Shown: positions 43,984 to 54,271, numbered from the stretch's first letter. The stretch: 64,000 nt of DNA from Paenibacillus sp. (GCA_017512705.1 JAFWEX010000084.1:124001-188000); one strand, 5' to 3'. Numbers and translations are program-made. The notes: a model not told the origin generated them from the letters alone.

Positions 43984-45639
43984 CTACTGCTTCCACGCAT
44001 TTGCTTCCTTCACCACTTCTGAACCGCCTGCGGACATGAACTCCTGTACGAACTCATCGAACTCACGGAGTGGTCGCTCGCCTGTAATAAAGGCAATATA
44101 GGCTTTGTTTTTTAACCGGATCAACGAATCACCGTATTTGGCCAAAGCAGGAGTGGCAACCTCCAGTGCATTATAGATGCCATCTTGATCGAGGTGAAGT
44201 GTGGCTGCCCACAACTCTCGCTCTCCCGTCTGTTTCAATGGAACCGTCATGCCGATATTGGCACCAATCATATTCTGGTACCCAAACAGGGTGTCATATG
44301 GCGGCATGATGGCGATATTCCGGGGCTCCGTTGGTGTCCACATCCAGTGTTTATTTTGCATACCGTAGGTCATACTTGCTGCCTTCTCTGGATCAGGGCT
44401 GGCACTGACCTCGTCCATAATACGCAGGATCATCTCCAGCTTGCCAGGTTCTTTGACCGCATCGGCTCCGATCGCAGTGAAGCTCATTAACATATCATTG
44501 CCTTTGGAGCCACGTTGTCCGTGAGGTCCCATGAAGGGTCTACCTAATGTGACCTGAGCGTCGGGGAATTTGGCTGTTAATTCTTTAACAATAAATGTTG
44601 CTTGGACAGGACTCTTCACCACGTTTCCGTCACGTTCAACACGCCAATCCTCATAATCACCATCCTGAATCCAGTGGTAGTAGTTGCCCATCGAGGTCAT
44701 GCCGATTTTACCGTTGATGAACGCATGGGACAGATGTTTATAGCCGCCTTTATTCTCACCCGTCACAAACTCAGGATCAATTACTCCATCCTTATACCAT
44801 TTCCGTAGATAGGTCAGTGCCTCCTTCATCTCAGGTTCCAGCGCACCGATAACCTTCTTCTCATCCTTTGTACCAAAGTATAGCTGATCTGCAAAAACAA
44901 TCTGACCGAAGGCTCCGAATACGACATTCATGCCTTCACTGGACAAACCATACGTATCCTGAATGCCGTTGCCATCCGGATCATTGAAGGTAAACGCATA
45001 GATCACTTTCTCGAATTCCGCCAGTGTCTGCGGAACGGACAAACCCAGCTTGTCCAGCCAATCCTGGCGATATACCACCGGTGTACGGTAGATGTTCGTA
45101 GGATTGATGACAGGGATGCCGTAATACTTGCCGTCTATAACTCCTGTATTTTCATAAGCAGGGGCTTGTTCATGGATGATCCGCATCAGATTCGGGGCAT
45201 ATTGATTCAGTGTCTCTACCGGAATCTCGGCAAGCACCCCTTGCTGCTGATACTTCAACAGATCCTGGGGCTGTCGGATACGAAACAGGTCAGGAATGTT
45301 ACCTTGAGCCAGCTTCATGTCGAGAAGTGACTCGTATTTATTGTTTTCCATATTCCAGACGTCCAGATCTACACCAAAACGTTGTTCGACTTGTTCCAAC
45401 ATCTCGGCATTCTGGGGAACAGGCAGATTCTGATGCATCGTCCACGAGATGTTGAACTCGGGTGTCTCGATATGAGGGGATACTGCGTTCTCTTCCTGTG
45501 ATTCGACCATGGCACTAGGTGCACTCAACAGATTGCAGCCAGCAAGAATAACGCCCATCATCGTCAGCAGAGCTGTGGTGAGGAACATCCGATAGTGGTA
45601 AGGGGACTTCGTTCCCAGCTTCCATTCCTTCATCTTCAT
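43984..45639 (-). CDS. Extracellular solute-binding lipoprotein
   Basis: A protein of about 551 residues of the large Paenibacillus/Lpl-type sugar-binding family. Signal sequence and lipobox ILAGC are clear. The mature part shows RFGVDLDVWNMENNKYESLLDMKLAQGNIPDLF, YGIPVINPTNIYRTPVVYRQDWLDKLG (ligand region), TFNDPDGNGIQDTYGLS (a calcium-type DPDGNG loop) and a C-terminal ALAKYGDSLIRLKNKAYIAFITGERPL. ATG at 45639 lies nine bases after AAGGAGG; a longer frame to 45666 has a poorer site. It follows the membrane AraC regulator in one operon, but no permease genes are present. Confidence 0.82.
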   Translation of the reverse strand: MKMKEWKLGTKSPYHYRMFLTTALLTMMGVILAGCNLLSAPSAMVESQEENAVSPHIETPEFNISWTMHQNLPVPQNAEMLEQVEQRFGVDLDVWNMENNKYESLLDMKLAQGNIPDLFRIRQPQDLLKYQQQGVLAEIPVETLNQYAPNLMRIIHEQAPAYENTGVIDGKYYGIPVINPTNIYRTPVVYRQDWLDKLGLSVPQTLAEFEKVIYAFTFNDPDGNGIQDTYGLSSEGMNVVFGAFGQIVFADQLYFGTKDEKKVIGALEPEMKEALTYLRKWYKDGVIDPEFVTGENKGGYKHLSHAFINGKIGMTSMGNYYHWIQDGDYEDWRVERDGNVVKSPVQATFIVKELTAKFPDAQVTLGRPFMGPHGQRGSKGNDMLMSFTAIGADAVKEPGKLEMILRIMDEVSASPDPEKAASMTYGMQNKHWMWTPTEPRNIAIMPPYDTLFGYQNMIGANIGMTVPLKQTGERELWAATLHLDQDGIYNALEVATPALAKYGDSLIRLKNKAYIAFITGERPLREFDEFVQEFMSAGGSEVVKEANAWKQ

Positions 45640-45668
45640 CCGGTTCATCCTCCTTATCCTCCTCATCC

Positions 45669-48014
45669 TTATGATCGGGCCTCTGTCATGGCTGCCGAAG
45701 ACAGACTGCGTACATAATTGCCTGGCGTGCAGCCGTACATTTCCTTGAATCGTTTAATAAAATAAGCTGTTGTGCCGTAACCCACCGAGCTTGCCACTCG
45801 GTCAATGGTCATGTTGTTGTTTTCAATTAATACTTTGGCCTGCTCCATCCGGCGGGAGGTTACATAATCGGTGTAGGTTACCCCCATCTCTTCCTTAAAG
45901 AGCTTACTCAAATACTTGGGACTGAGAAATACTTTGGCTCCAACCGCTTCGAGCGAGAGGTCTTCCGATAGATTAGCTTCAATATATTGCTTCGCCAGTT
46001 CAATGGTTGATACAGCTCGTTCACTGTTGCGATTCTCGGTTTCTTCCATAAAAGTACTGATCGATGCTGTTAGCCAGTTGCGATATGCCACAATATCACG
46101 CTGATGCGTATATTCGTGATACAGGTCGGGGTGTCCGAACTGCAACGGGTGTTTGTAACGCACGTTTTTGGCTGCATCCGAGTAGTTAAATACCATATTC
46201 GATAGAATAAAATGACAATAATCCGCAGGGTACTGTCCTTCCCGCATATGTTCAACCACCTGTTCGATAGTACCTACAGCTTCAGCCAGCTGTCTGCTCT
46301 GAAGTTTGTCTCTGAACTTGCCGAGCAGGTTCTGCGGAATTTCATCCAGGCTGTGCTCTCGCTGAAGCAGAGCAGAATCGTTCAGAATGGGCAGCTCTGG
46401 CAAAAAATAAGCATATTTCATCAATACCTGGGCTTCATAGAAGCTTTTATGAATATCTCTTAGATCACTGACCCAGCAGCCTGTAGACAGCTGAATATCG
46501 GGTTGCAGCTGCTGACGTGTCTCGGCGAGCAGCAGTTCGGCGAACTTGTTCAACAATGCTTCTGAAGCTACATCCGTACATAGAATGACGGCAAGTCTCT
46601 TATCCGGCAGTTCTTCTGCAATGAGTCGGCTGTCTTGCAGGGACAAGCATTCAAGTCCATGCATTAGTCTGGCAATCACCTCAGGTTGTGTTGCCGCGTC
46701 ATAGTCAGCGAGTGTAACCCCGGCTCCGGTATTCATCAGCATACAGCAATATTCCTTGTATTGCTTGGCGATCCCGAGTGCAGCACGTTCCTCTTGCCAA
46801 GGCTTATGTTCTGGATTACCTTGCAAAAGGTTGAGTACCGCTTTATGCCGTACGGCTGCACTATTTGCATGTACAGTCTCTTCGAGATGGCTCACTTTTT
46901 CTTTGAGGTGAAGAAAAGCATTGTCTATCAGGCGAAATTCATTAGTTACCTGAGTCGGCGAAGTGCCTGACCAATCCTTAATACGGCCTACCAGACGTTT
47001 GATCGGACTATAGTTAGCATGGAGAAGCACGGCTGATAAGATCAGTCCGATTAACAGTGCGATCAGACAGATCCCGAGAATCAGCTTCTGGATCATGATG
47101 GATTGTTCATAATAATAGCTGGATGGCGTTGCACTATATATTTTCCATTGGGTAGATGGCAGTGTCTGATAGGAGACGACATGAGGTGCATCTCCAATGT
47201 TCTCGTCGAAGCTGCCCTTTACCTGGCCCAGTGCAAGAACTTTCTTCAGGCTGGATGTGTACACATCCAATTGCCCGGAGCTATGCTCTTGCAGACGACT
47301 CACTGCATCGCCGGCAGCGTTGATAACCACGGTGTGTTGATACTGGGAAGGCATCATATTCTCGATGATGGTATTCACGGCTTCTTCTTTTACATCTATG
47401 GCAATGATGACTTCACTGGTTTCCCCGGTTGAACGAAATGGATAGCTGTGTGCATATGTAAACAAGCCATGGGTATCCCCGTTCGTCTCGGAAGAGAAAA
47501 TATCCTTCGGAATATGGCGTGTCGGTGTCCAGAGACTGCTATGCTTGCTGATACGCATCTCCTGAAGCCAGTCCGCATAATACCCAGATCCTTCGCTCTG
47601 GTCCGCGTTATAGCGCAGTCCGTAGAGCGAAGAGAGCATCATATTACGTGCAGGATAATAGAGATGAATGCCTTGAACGATATCGGTATTGGCGGCAACC
47701 TTGGCTTTGAGCAGTTCTTGCAGGTCTACCACCTGATTTAATCCGTTCTGATCTTCCTGATCAGCAAAGAGACGAAGGTTAGCTGATTTATCGAGCGCTA
47801 GATCGACATACATCTGCTGCACTCGCTTGAGTACCGTCCCTTCAATGGTACGTGCTGTATTTTCAAGAATCAGCTGATTCTTGTTTCTTAATTCTTCATT
47901 GTAACTGCGCGAGAAATAGATATAGAAAAATGAACAGATCAACAGCACAATGATGACCACGATTGAACCATAGGAAAGGGCTAGTCCGGCCCATGCAGAT
48001 CTCCATTTTTTCAT
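45669..48014 (-). CDS. Membrane-bound AraC-family regulator with extracellular sensor
   Basis: A 781-residue one-component regulator. One helix at about 12-34, an outer sensor of about 260 residues, a second helix (LILGICLIALLIGLILSAVLL, about 308-328), a cytosolic linker and the AraC HTH pair at the C terminus (DLSLEAVGAKVFLSPKYLSKLFKEEMGVTYTDYV, TIDRVASSVGYGTTAYFIKRFKEMYGCTPGNYV). Such proteins control carbohydrate uptake in Paenibacillus. ATG at 48014 has GGGAGG eight bases upstream. The solute-binding gene follows after about 30 bases, so it may both deliver ligand and be a target. Confidence 0.85.
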   Translation of the reverse strand: MKKWRSAWAGLALSYGSIVVIIVLLICSFFYIYFSRSYNEELRNKNQLILENTARTIEGTVLKRVQQMYVDLALDKSANLRLFADQEDQNGLNQVVDLQELLKAKVAANTDIVQGIHLYYPARNMMLSSLYGLRYNADQSEGSGYYADWLQEMRISKHSSLWTPTRHIPKDIFSSETNGDTHGLFTYAHSYPFRSTGETSEVIIAIDVKEEAVNTIIENMMPSQYQHTVVINAAGDAVSRLQEHSSGQLDVYTSSLKKVLALGQVKGSFDENIGDAPHVVSYQTLPSTQWKIYSATPSSYYYEQSIMIQKLILGICLIALLIGLILSAVLLHANYSPIKRLVGRIKDWSGTSPTQVTNEFRLIDNAFLHLKEKVSHLEETVHANSAAVRHKAVLNLLQGNPEHKPWQEERAALGIAKQYKEYCCMLMNTGAGVTLADYDAATQPEVIARLMHGLECLSLQDSRLIAEELPDKRLAVILCTDVASEALLNKFAELLLAETRQQLQPDIQLSTGCWVSDLRDIHKSFYEAQVLMKYAYFLPELPILNDSALLQREHSLDEIPQNLLGKFRDKLQSRQLAEAVGTIEQVVEHMREGQYPADYCHFILSNMVFNYSDAAKNVRYKHPLQFGHPDLYHEYTHQRDIVAYRNWLTASISTFMEETENRNSERAVSTIELAKQYIEANLSEDLSLEAVGAKVFLSPKYLSKLFKEEMGVTYTDYVTSRRMEQAKVLIENNNMTIDRVASSVGYGTTAYFIKRFKEMYGCTPGNYVRSLSSAAMTEARS

Positions 48015-48219
48015 CAAACATTCCTCCCGGCCACATTATACACTACTCGATTTCTGCAAGGTTCACGATTTATATTAACTTCATGTAAAATGTTGAAGAT
48101 TTATGATTTTGCGTCAAAAGTAATACAAAGACGAAATTGTTTTATTGCTGGTTTTGCGGCCCGAATGCTACATTGAGACCGAAACGAGACCAACTATTAA
48201 ACGATGGGAGTCGACAAAT

Positions 48220-50826
48220 TTGAAAACGAAAGTGATCAAAAGCAACAAGAAGAGATTGTTCGCCGCAGCGATGGGAGTCGTTCTTTTATCCAATACCTTT
48301 GCCGCAAGCAACGTGCTCGCTGCATCGGATGAGACGACCATTCCCTTACCGACTCAACCAGCATGGGGATATTTTGTAGACACGTACAAAAATAACACGG
48401 GAACAGGCATGACGATCGATGGTAATCCGGCAATAGGTACTCTCTCGGAGTTTCTGAAACTATGGACACCAGGGCCATCCTGGGATAACGGGACCAAGCT
48501 GAATGAACAGGTGCTGGACTATAACATTGATTATGTAGAAGAGCGTTCGAAAACGCGCACTGCAAAAGATGAAGAAGATGCATACTATACAGATCGCAGA
48601 AATCAGACGTACGGAGCAGTAGAAGGCTTGGGTGCTCTGACAGATGTATATCGTGATATGTCCAAAACAGTTACTTCGATTACGTATATTCCGCAAGAAG
48701 CACTGACGACCAAGTTTACAGACACGAATAATTCCAACAAAGGGGGAGACTCGAGCTCTGAGCTTGGAAAAATGGTAGATTTGGTTGGTAAAGTACGGGG
48801 TGACTATGCCTCAACACAACAGGCGAAGAAATTTTACCAATATATGAGACCATTCCGTTGGAAGAATGATTTATCCATTATTGTACCTACACTTAAAGAG
48901 GTGAGAAGCAGCACTCCAGAATCCGACGGTGGATTCCCAAGTGGACACACGAATGCTTCTTATCTTGCAGCAATAGCGTTGGCCTATTCCGTTCCTGAGC
49001 GTTTTCAAGAGCTGCTGACACGTGCATCTGAAATGGGAGATGACCGGATTGTAGCTGGTATGCACTCACCGCTGGATGTAATGGGAGGTCGTGTACTGGC
49101 GACAGCATTCGCAGCTTCCGCTTTGAATGATCCAGACAATCAACAGTTGAAAGAGGATGCATACAAGCAAGCACATGATATCCTGTTGCAGCAGAATGGA
49201 ACTGCAGAAGATCGTTTCACGGATTATCAAAAGAATAAAGAAGAATACACACAACGTTTAACGTATGGATTCCCGCAGATCGATTCAACGAGCAAACCGG
49301 TTGTTGTACCTAAAGGCGCAGAAGTACTGCTTGAGACGAGACAGCCTTACCTGTCTAATGAGCAACGCCGTGCCGTACTGGCAACAACAGCCATTGCATC
49401 TGGTTATCCGGCACTGGATGATCCAGAAGGTTGGGGACGTCTTAACTTGTTTGCTGCTGCAGATGGATATGGTGCATTCAATCATGATGTGAAAATCACG
49501 ATGGACGCGGCCAAAGGCGGATTCCATGCTCAAGATATCTGGAGAAATGATATTTCTGGCACGGGTAAACTGACGAAAGAGGGCAGCGGTACCCTGAAAT
49601 TAAGAGGGAATAACACGTATTCCGGTGGTACGGAAGTGAACGGAGGAACATTGGAAGGAGATACCGCGTCTGCGTTTGGGACAGGCAATGTTACAAACAA
49701 CAGCGGTACAGTTACTGAAAGTGTATACGGCACATGGAACATTGAAGGAAACTTTACTCAAGGATCAACAGGGGTGCTGGAACTGAATGTAGCAACAGCA
49801 TCAGATGTACTTGATGTAAAAGGTGCGGTTCAAGTTGCCGGGGCATTGCATGTGAACTTCGGTAATGGGTACGTACCGGGTACGGGCACGTTCTCACTGG
49901 TAACTCATGATGCTAATCAACGAAGTGGTCAGTTTGCTTCCGTTAATGTCGAAGGGTTACCAGCGAAATACAGCACACGAGTTGTATATGAAAACAACCG
50001 CATTGCTCTAGTAATTACAGATCCAACGGATTCAGGCACTACGCCTACAACACCAGGAACAGGTGGCGGCGGTTCTTCAACTGCACCATCGACGCCTGCA
50101 ACACCATCCGTACCTTCCACAGGAACACCGGGTACAGAAACGCCATCAACAAGTCAACCAACTACACCGCCAGCAACGGTGACGGATTCATTCAAATCAG
50201 GTGTTGTTAGCAAGGAAGATGTATTGAAGATGATTAATGAGGCGATTGCTGCAACGAAAAATCAACAATTCCCTATCCGTGATATCACGAGTCACTGGGC
50301 TAATGAACATATTAACATTGCTCTGAAGCTGCGTGTCGTGAACGGCTATGAGAACGGCTCGTTCAAGCCGAATGCTCCTGTAACACGGGCTGAATTTATA
50401 GCGATGATTGCTCGTGCTTTCGGAATGAATGAGAATAAAGCAGCACACAGCTTCAAAGATGTAGATTCTAACTGGGCTGCAGGGTATATTGGTGCTCTGG
50501 CGGATAAAGGCGTGATTAATGGTTACGCAGACGGTTCGTTCAAGCCGAATGCAACCATCACTCGTGCAGAGATGATCGCTATCATTGCTCGTGTCCTTGA
50601 TCTGAATGCGCTGGCAATCGATGCTCCAACGAAATTCAGCGATGTGAAATCCGGTAACTGGGCCGCTGAAGCGATTGAACTGGCATCGTCCGCAAAATTA
50701 GTGAATGGATTAACGGCTTCCAAGTTCGCTCCTAACGGCAAATCTACTCGCGCTGAAGCGGTAACGATCATTATCCGAGCATTGGAAAGCGATAGTGAGA
50801 TCAAGTCATTGATTGCAGGGCTGTAA
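48220..50826 (+). CDS. Secreted PAP2-type acid phosphatase with autotransporter-like repeat and SLH domains
   Basis: An 868-residue surface enzyme. TTG at 48220 (GGGAG nine bases upstream) opens a good signal peptide ending in NVLAASD; longer frames from 48145 lack that. The phosphatase domain has the three class A acid phosphatase motifs: K203xxxxxxRP (KKFYQYMRP), PSGHT (240-244) and R276xxxxxHSPLD (catalytic His282). Residues about 448-480 hold GSGTLKLRGNNTYSGGTEVNGGTL, an autotransporter-associated beta repeat rarely met in Gram-positives. A Thr/Pro/Ser linker (about 605-655) leads to three SLH domains (NGYENGSFKPNAPVTRAEF, NGYADGSFKPNATITRAEM, NGLTASKFAPNGKSTRAEA). It should release phosphate at the wall. 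Confidence 0.88.
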   Translation: MKTKVIKSNKKRLFAAAMGVVLLSNTFAASNVLAASDETTIPLPTQPAWGYFVDTYKNNTGTGMTIDGNPAIGTLSEFLKLWTPGPSWDNGTKLNEQVLDYNIDYVEERSKTRTAKDEEDAYYTDRRNQTYGAVEGLGALTDVYRDMSKTVTSITYIPQEALTTKFTDTNNSNKGGDSSSELGKMVDLVGKVRGDYASTQQAKKFYQYMRPFRWKNDLSIIVPTLKEVRSSTPESDGGFPSGHTNASYLAAIALAYSVPERFQELLTRASEMGDDRIVAGMHSPLDVMGGRVLATAFAASALNDPDNQQLKEDAYKQAHDILLQQNGTAEDRFTDYQKNKEEYTQRLTYGFPQIDSTSKPVVVPKGAEVLLETRQPYLSNEQRRAVLATTAIASGYPALDDPEGWGRLNLFAAADGYGAFNHDVKITMDAAKGGFHAQDIWRNDISGTGKLTKEGSGTLKLRGNNTYSGGTEVNGGTLEGDTASAFGTGNVTNNSGTVTESVYGTWNIEGNFTQGSTGVLELNVATASDVLDVKGAVQVAGALHVNFGNGYVPGTGTFSLVTHDANQRSGQFASVNVEGLPAKYSTRVVYENNRIALVITDPTDSGTTPTTPGTGGGGSSTAPSTPATPSVPSTGTPGTETPSTSQPTTPPATVTDSFKSGVVSKEDVLKMINEAIAATKNQQFPIRDITSHWANEHINIALKLRVVNGYENGSFKPNAPVTRAEFIAMIARAFGMNENKAAHSFKDVDSNWAAGYIGALADKGVINGYADGSFKPNATITRAEMIAIIARVLDLNALAIDAPTKFSDVKSGNWAAEAIELASSAKLVNGLTASKFAPNGKSTRAEAVTIIIRALESDSEIKSLIAGL

Positions 50827-50897
50827 TTGTAGTTTTCATCGGATTTGTAGATATACTTTCATAACGTCTCTATTTAACTTGATCTGATCTCATAATT

Positions 50898-50937
50898 ACC
50901 GGAACGGTTCGCATATGCGAGCCGTTTCGGTTTTTTT
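50898..50937 (+). terminator. Strong terminator
   Basis: ACCGGAACGGTTCGCAT/ATGCGAGCCGTTTCGGT long stem, then seven T. Confidence 0.85.
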
Positions 50938-51157
50938 AATAACATAGAGCAGCACGCGAAAAAATAATAAACTAGATGCAATCATTGTAATAATATGTAA
51001 TTTAATAGTATTATATTGATGTAATTGTAAGTAGAGAACCAATCAACGATTAAAACGTATGGGGAAAAGGGGGCTGTAGCAGATCGCTATATCAAATTAG
51101 CTTCATAAAAAAGTGTACGCATATTACATAACGATTTTGATTAGGAGAGATATTGAC
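50938..51157 (+). promoter_or_regulatory. Upstream region of the rhamnogalacturonan lyase gene
   Basis: AT-rich, no gene. Several TAATAT-like boxes near 50990-51020, but no pair with a good -35. Confidence 0.3.
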
Positions 51158-52783
51158 GTGACTAGACATTGGGCTAAAAAGGGATTGAGTATGCTGCTGC
51201 TGATCGTCATGGCAGCTTCTGTTTTTGCTTTTACTACTTCTACTAGCAATGCTGCGGCCATTCAGGTCACTGACAGTGGCTCCAGAATTGAAGTAAATAC
51301 TGGATCTGGACTTGTGTATATCGTGAATAAAGCTAATGGAGACATCATATCGGCCAAGCTGAACGGAACCGAGCTGAATAGCAGCAGGGGGTCCCATATT
51401 AGCTCGGGATTGGGTTCATCGGCCAATGTGACATGGAGCAAATCTTCCTCTGGTTCAACGGTGTTAATCACGGTCTCTACGAGTACATTGACTCATTACT
51501 ACGCTTCGCGTAGCGGTGAGAACATGATTTATATGGCGACTCACATTACAGCACAGCCATCTATTGGAGAACTTCGATACATATTTCGTGGCAATGGGAG
51601 TGTGCTTACAGGCGTACCTGTGAACTCTAACCTTCGTGGTAATACAGGATTCATCGAGAGCGAGGATGTATTCGGGTTTGCCAATGGGCAGTCAGCTTCC
51701 AAATATTATGGGAATGATCAGGCGAAAGATCTGTCTGTTCGAGGTGTAACCGGCAACGGAGTAGGTGTATTCATGGCATATGGTAACCGTGAGAAAAGCT
51801 CGGGCGGGCCTTTCTTCCGCGATATTCAATTTCAAAGCGGATCTGAAACAGAAGTCTACAATTATATGAACTCAAGGCATGCCCAAACGGAGAATTGGCG
51901 TCTGGGTCTGCATGGGCCGTACGCACTTATTTTTACAACAGGTGGAACGCCACCAGTGCCTGATTTCGGCTGGATGTCAGAATTAAATCTGAAAGGATGG
52001 GTTGCTAGTCGAGGCAATGTGGTATTGAATGGACTTTCGGGAATGGAGACAGGGTTTGAATATACCATTGGGTTCGCGAATAGTAACGCCCAGTATTGGG
52101 TTAATGCATCTTCCAGCGGTGCAGCCACCAAGAACGATATGATTCCGGGAACATACACCATGACCGTATATAAAGGTGAACTTGCTGTATATACGGAAAA
52201 TGTGAATGTTAATGCGGCACAGACAACAACCGTGAACACCCGCGCCATTACCAATGATCCAGGCAAAGCCTCCAGCATCTGGCGAATCGGCAACTGGGAT
52301 GGGACACCGCGAGAGTTCCTGAACGGGCAGACGATTCCTGTTCGACACCCTTCGGATAGCCGCAATCCAAGCTGGGGGCCGGTCACATATGTCCCAGGCA
52401 GTGCGACGAACCGTTTTCCCGCCATTCAGTTCCGTGGTGAGAACTCACCTACGACCGTGAATTTCAACCTGAATGCAACACAGTCAGCCTCCTCGCACGT
52501 ACTGAACATTGGTATTACGGCTGCTTACAATAATGGTAGACCAAGTGTAGCGATTAATGGGCGTACACTAAGCAATCCGGCGCCTTCTTCGCAGCCCGAT
52601 TCACGCAGCTTCACAATCGGTACGTACCGCGGAAATAATACCACCTTTAGTTGGAATATTCCCGCATCTTATTTTGTTAACGGACCCAACACCATTACGA
52701 TCACGCCAATCAGTGGCTCCAGTGATCTGGGGAACTGGTTAAGTGCAGGCTGGGTATATGATTGCGTGGAGCTGTTGAATTAA
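51158..52783 (+). CDS. Secreted rhamnogalacturonan lyase, PL4 type
   Basis: A 541-residue polysaccharide lyase. Signal peptide at 1-32 (MLLLIVMAASVFAF...SNAAA). The catalytic part has the PL4 look (SGLVYIVNKANGDIISAKLNGTEL, SKYYGNDQAKDLSVRGVTGNGVGVFMAYGNREKSSGGPFFRDI), then a fibronectin-like domain (MIPGTYTMTVYKGELAVYTENVNV) and a C-terminal carbohydrate-binding-like domain (FRGENSPTTVNFNLNATQ, WLSAGWVYDCVEL). It cleaves the Rha-GalA backbone of pectin by beta-elimination. GTG at 51158 follows GGAGAG. It has its own terminator; the neighbours are unrelated. Confidence 0.87.
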   Translation: MTRHWAKKGLSMLLLIVMAASVFAFTTSTSNAAAIQVTDSGSRIEVNTGSGLVYIVNKANGDIISAKLNGTELNSSRGSHISSGLGSSANVTWSKSSSGSTVLITVSTSTLTHYYASRSGENMIYMATHITAQPSIGELRYIFRGNGSVLTGVPVNSNLRGNTGFIESEDVFGFANGQSASKYYGNDQAKDLSVRGVTGNGVGVFMAYGNREKSSGGPFFRDIQFQSGSETEVYNYMNSRHAQTENWRLGLHGPYALIFTTGGTPPVPDFGWMSELNLKGWVASRGNVVLNGLSGMETGFEYTIGFANSNAQYWVNASSSGAATKNDMIPGTYTMTVYKGELAVYTENVNVNAAQTTTVNTRAITNDPGKASSIWRIGNWDGTPREFLNGQTIPVRHPSDSRNPSWGPVTYVPGSATNRFPAIQFRGENSPTTVNFNLNATQSASSHVLNIGITAAYNNGRPSVAINGRTLSNPAPSSQPDSRSFTIGTYRGNNTTFSWNIPASYFVNGPNTITITPISGSSDLGNWLSAGWVYDCVELLN

Positions 52784-52813
52784 CCAAGAACTATTGAACG
52801 AAGCTATCAATAG

Positions 52814-52856
52814 AGTGGCCTGACTGAATGGATGACATGAGGTTGGGCCACTTTTA
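52814..52856 (+). terminator. Terminator of the lyase gene
   Basis: AGTGGCC/GGCCACT stem with a long inner loop, then TTTTA. Confidence 0.65.
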
Positions 52857-53036
52857 TATGTTGTTCAGTTTACCTCCGTTATGTGCCTTGCTTGGTTGAG
52901 TGAAATTATGATACTTCTTCAATATTAATAAGTGAATAGGATAACGATCGTTGTTCTCTATGCTGGAGAAGCGGCTCTGTATAGTGGTATAATTTTCAAT
53001 ACATAATGATGAGATGAAGGAACGGAGGCAGGACAG

Positions 53037-54005
53037 ATGAGAGAAGAGCTGTTGGAAAGACTGGAAACGTGGCACGAGCAAGATGAGTATGAGAACATCG
53101 TGAATACTGTGCAGGAGATTCCTGTAGAGGAGAGAGATTATGAACTGGTGAATCACCTGGGCCGTGCGCTGAACAATCTGGAACGATACGAAGAAGCAGT
53201 GGAACAATTCCTGACCGTAGCCCAAGAAGGTGCGGATGACCCACTCTGGCATTACCGGATTGGACTAGCCTACTATTATTTGGAGCAATACGACAAGGCA
53301 GACCAAGCATTCGAGCGATCTGATGAGCTGGAGCCAGGGGATGAAGATACACTGGAATTTCTCGAGTGGATTCGAAACAGGGATGATGAAGAATATGATG
53401 AGGATGTAGCTGATGAAGGGCATGAGGACAGCGAATCGGAAAAGGCAGCAGCCGAAGAAGCATCAGCATTGATCACTTCTGTACCTGTAGTGCATGTTGA
53501 TCCGCCAGTACCTGTATCTGGTGAGTTCTGGAATGACAGTGAGCTGGCTCTGGAGCAGTATGTGTCCGATCAACCAAGTGATGGCTTAATCGAATCGGTG
53601 GAGGAACAGCTGGTATTCCGCTTGCCTGCCTCTTACATTGAGATGATGAAGGAACATAATGGTGGCATTCCATATAATCGTTTTTTCCCTGTAACGAACG
53701 CAGAGTCGGGAGAAACCGGCTATGTCGAGATTGAGGGGATATTAGGCATCGGCCGCGATAAGAGCAAATCCCTGTGCGGTGCTGAAGGGAGCTGGGCCAT
53801 CATTGAGCGTGATGGTTATCCCGAGATTGGTGTGGCCATTGCAACAACGCCTTCGAGGGCGGGGATTGTCATGCTGGACTACCGTTCCTTCGGTAATGAT
53901 GGGGAGCCTGAGGTAGTTTACGTAGATAAGGGAGATCGGAAGATTACACCGCTCGCACCAAACTTTGAAGCTTTTGTTCAAGGGTTAATGCGACCAGAAG
54001 TTTAA
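53037..54005 (+). CDS. TPR and SMI1/KNR4 (SUKH) domain protein
   Basis: A 322-residue cytosolic fusion. Residues 1-115 are TPR-like (YELVNHLGRALNNLERYEEAVEQFL, PLWHYRIGLAYYYLEQYDKADQAFERSDEL), then an acidic linker (120-145, rich in Glu and Asp), and a SUKH domain at about 165-320 (VEEQLVFRLPASYIEMMKEHNGGI, ILGIGRDKS, GIVMLDYRSFG). SUKH proteins are often immunity proteins against secreted nucleases, but stand-alone ones have other tasks. No toxin gene is adjacent. ATG at 53037 follows GGAGGCAGG. Confidence 0.8.
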   Translation: MREELLERLETWHEQDEYENIVNTVQEIPVEERDYELVNHLGRALNNLERYEEAVEQFLTVAQEGADDPLWHYRIGLAYYYLEQYDKADQAFERSDELEPGDEDTLEFLEWIRNRDDEEYDEDVADEGHEDSESEKAAAEEASALITSVPVVHVDPPVPVSGEFWNDSELALEQYVSDQPSDGLIESVEEQLVFRLPASYIEMMKEHNGGIPYNRFFPVTNAESGETGYVEIEGILGIGRDKSKSLCGAEGSWAIIERDGYPEIGVAIATTPSRAGIVMLDYRSFGNDGEPEVVYVDKGDRKITPLAPNFEAFVQGLMRPEV

Positions 54006-54105
54006 GATCATACTATAATTTCGTGATGAGTCATCGTGTCACTTCGCTCGACTTGCTGAGAACGAAAGAGCAGGCATGATCAGATATGATGTAAAACAAC
54101 TAACC

Positions 54106-54146
54106 AACAACAAGCCGCAGGAGCAGACCCTTGCGGCTTGTTGTTA
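54106..54146. terminator. Hairpin between converging genes
   Basis: AACAACAAGCCGCA/TGCGGCTTGTTGTT perfect 14-base stem; it can act in both directions. Confidence 0.7.
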
Positions 54147-54271
54147 TCAGTTCGAGTGCGCCATGTACGTGTTGCTTTTGTGCTTAAGACATTATCCCAT
54201 TGCTGATGTCTTCTACTATCCAGCTTCAATCTTCAGCCCGCAGCCTCGGGCGGAGATCATTCCGTCCGTTA

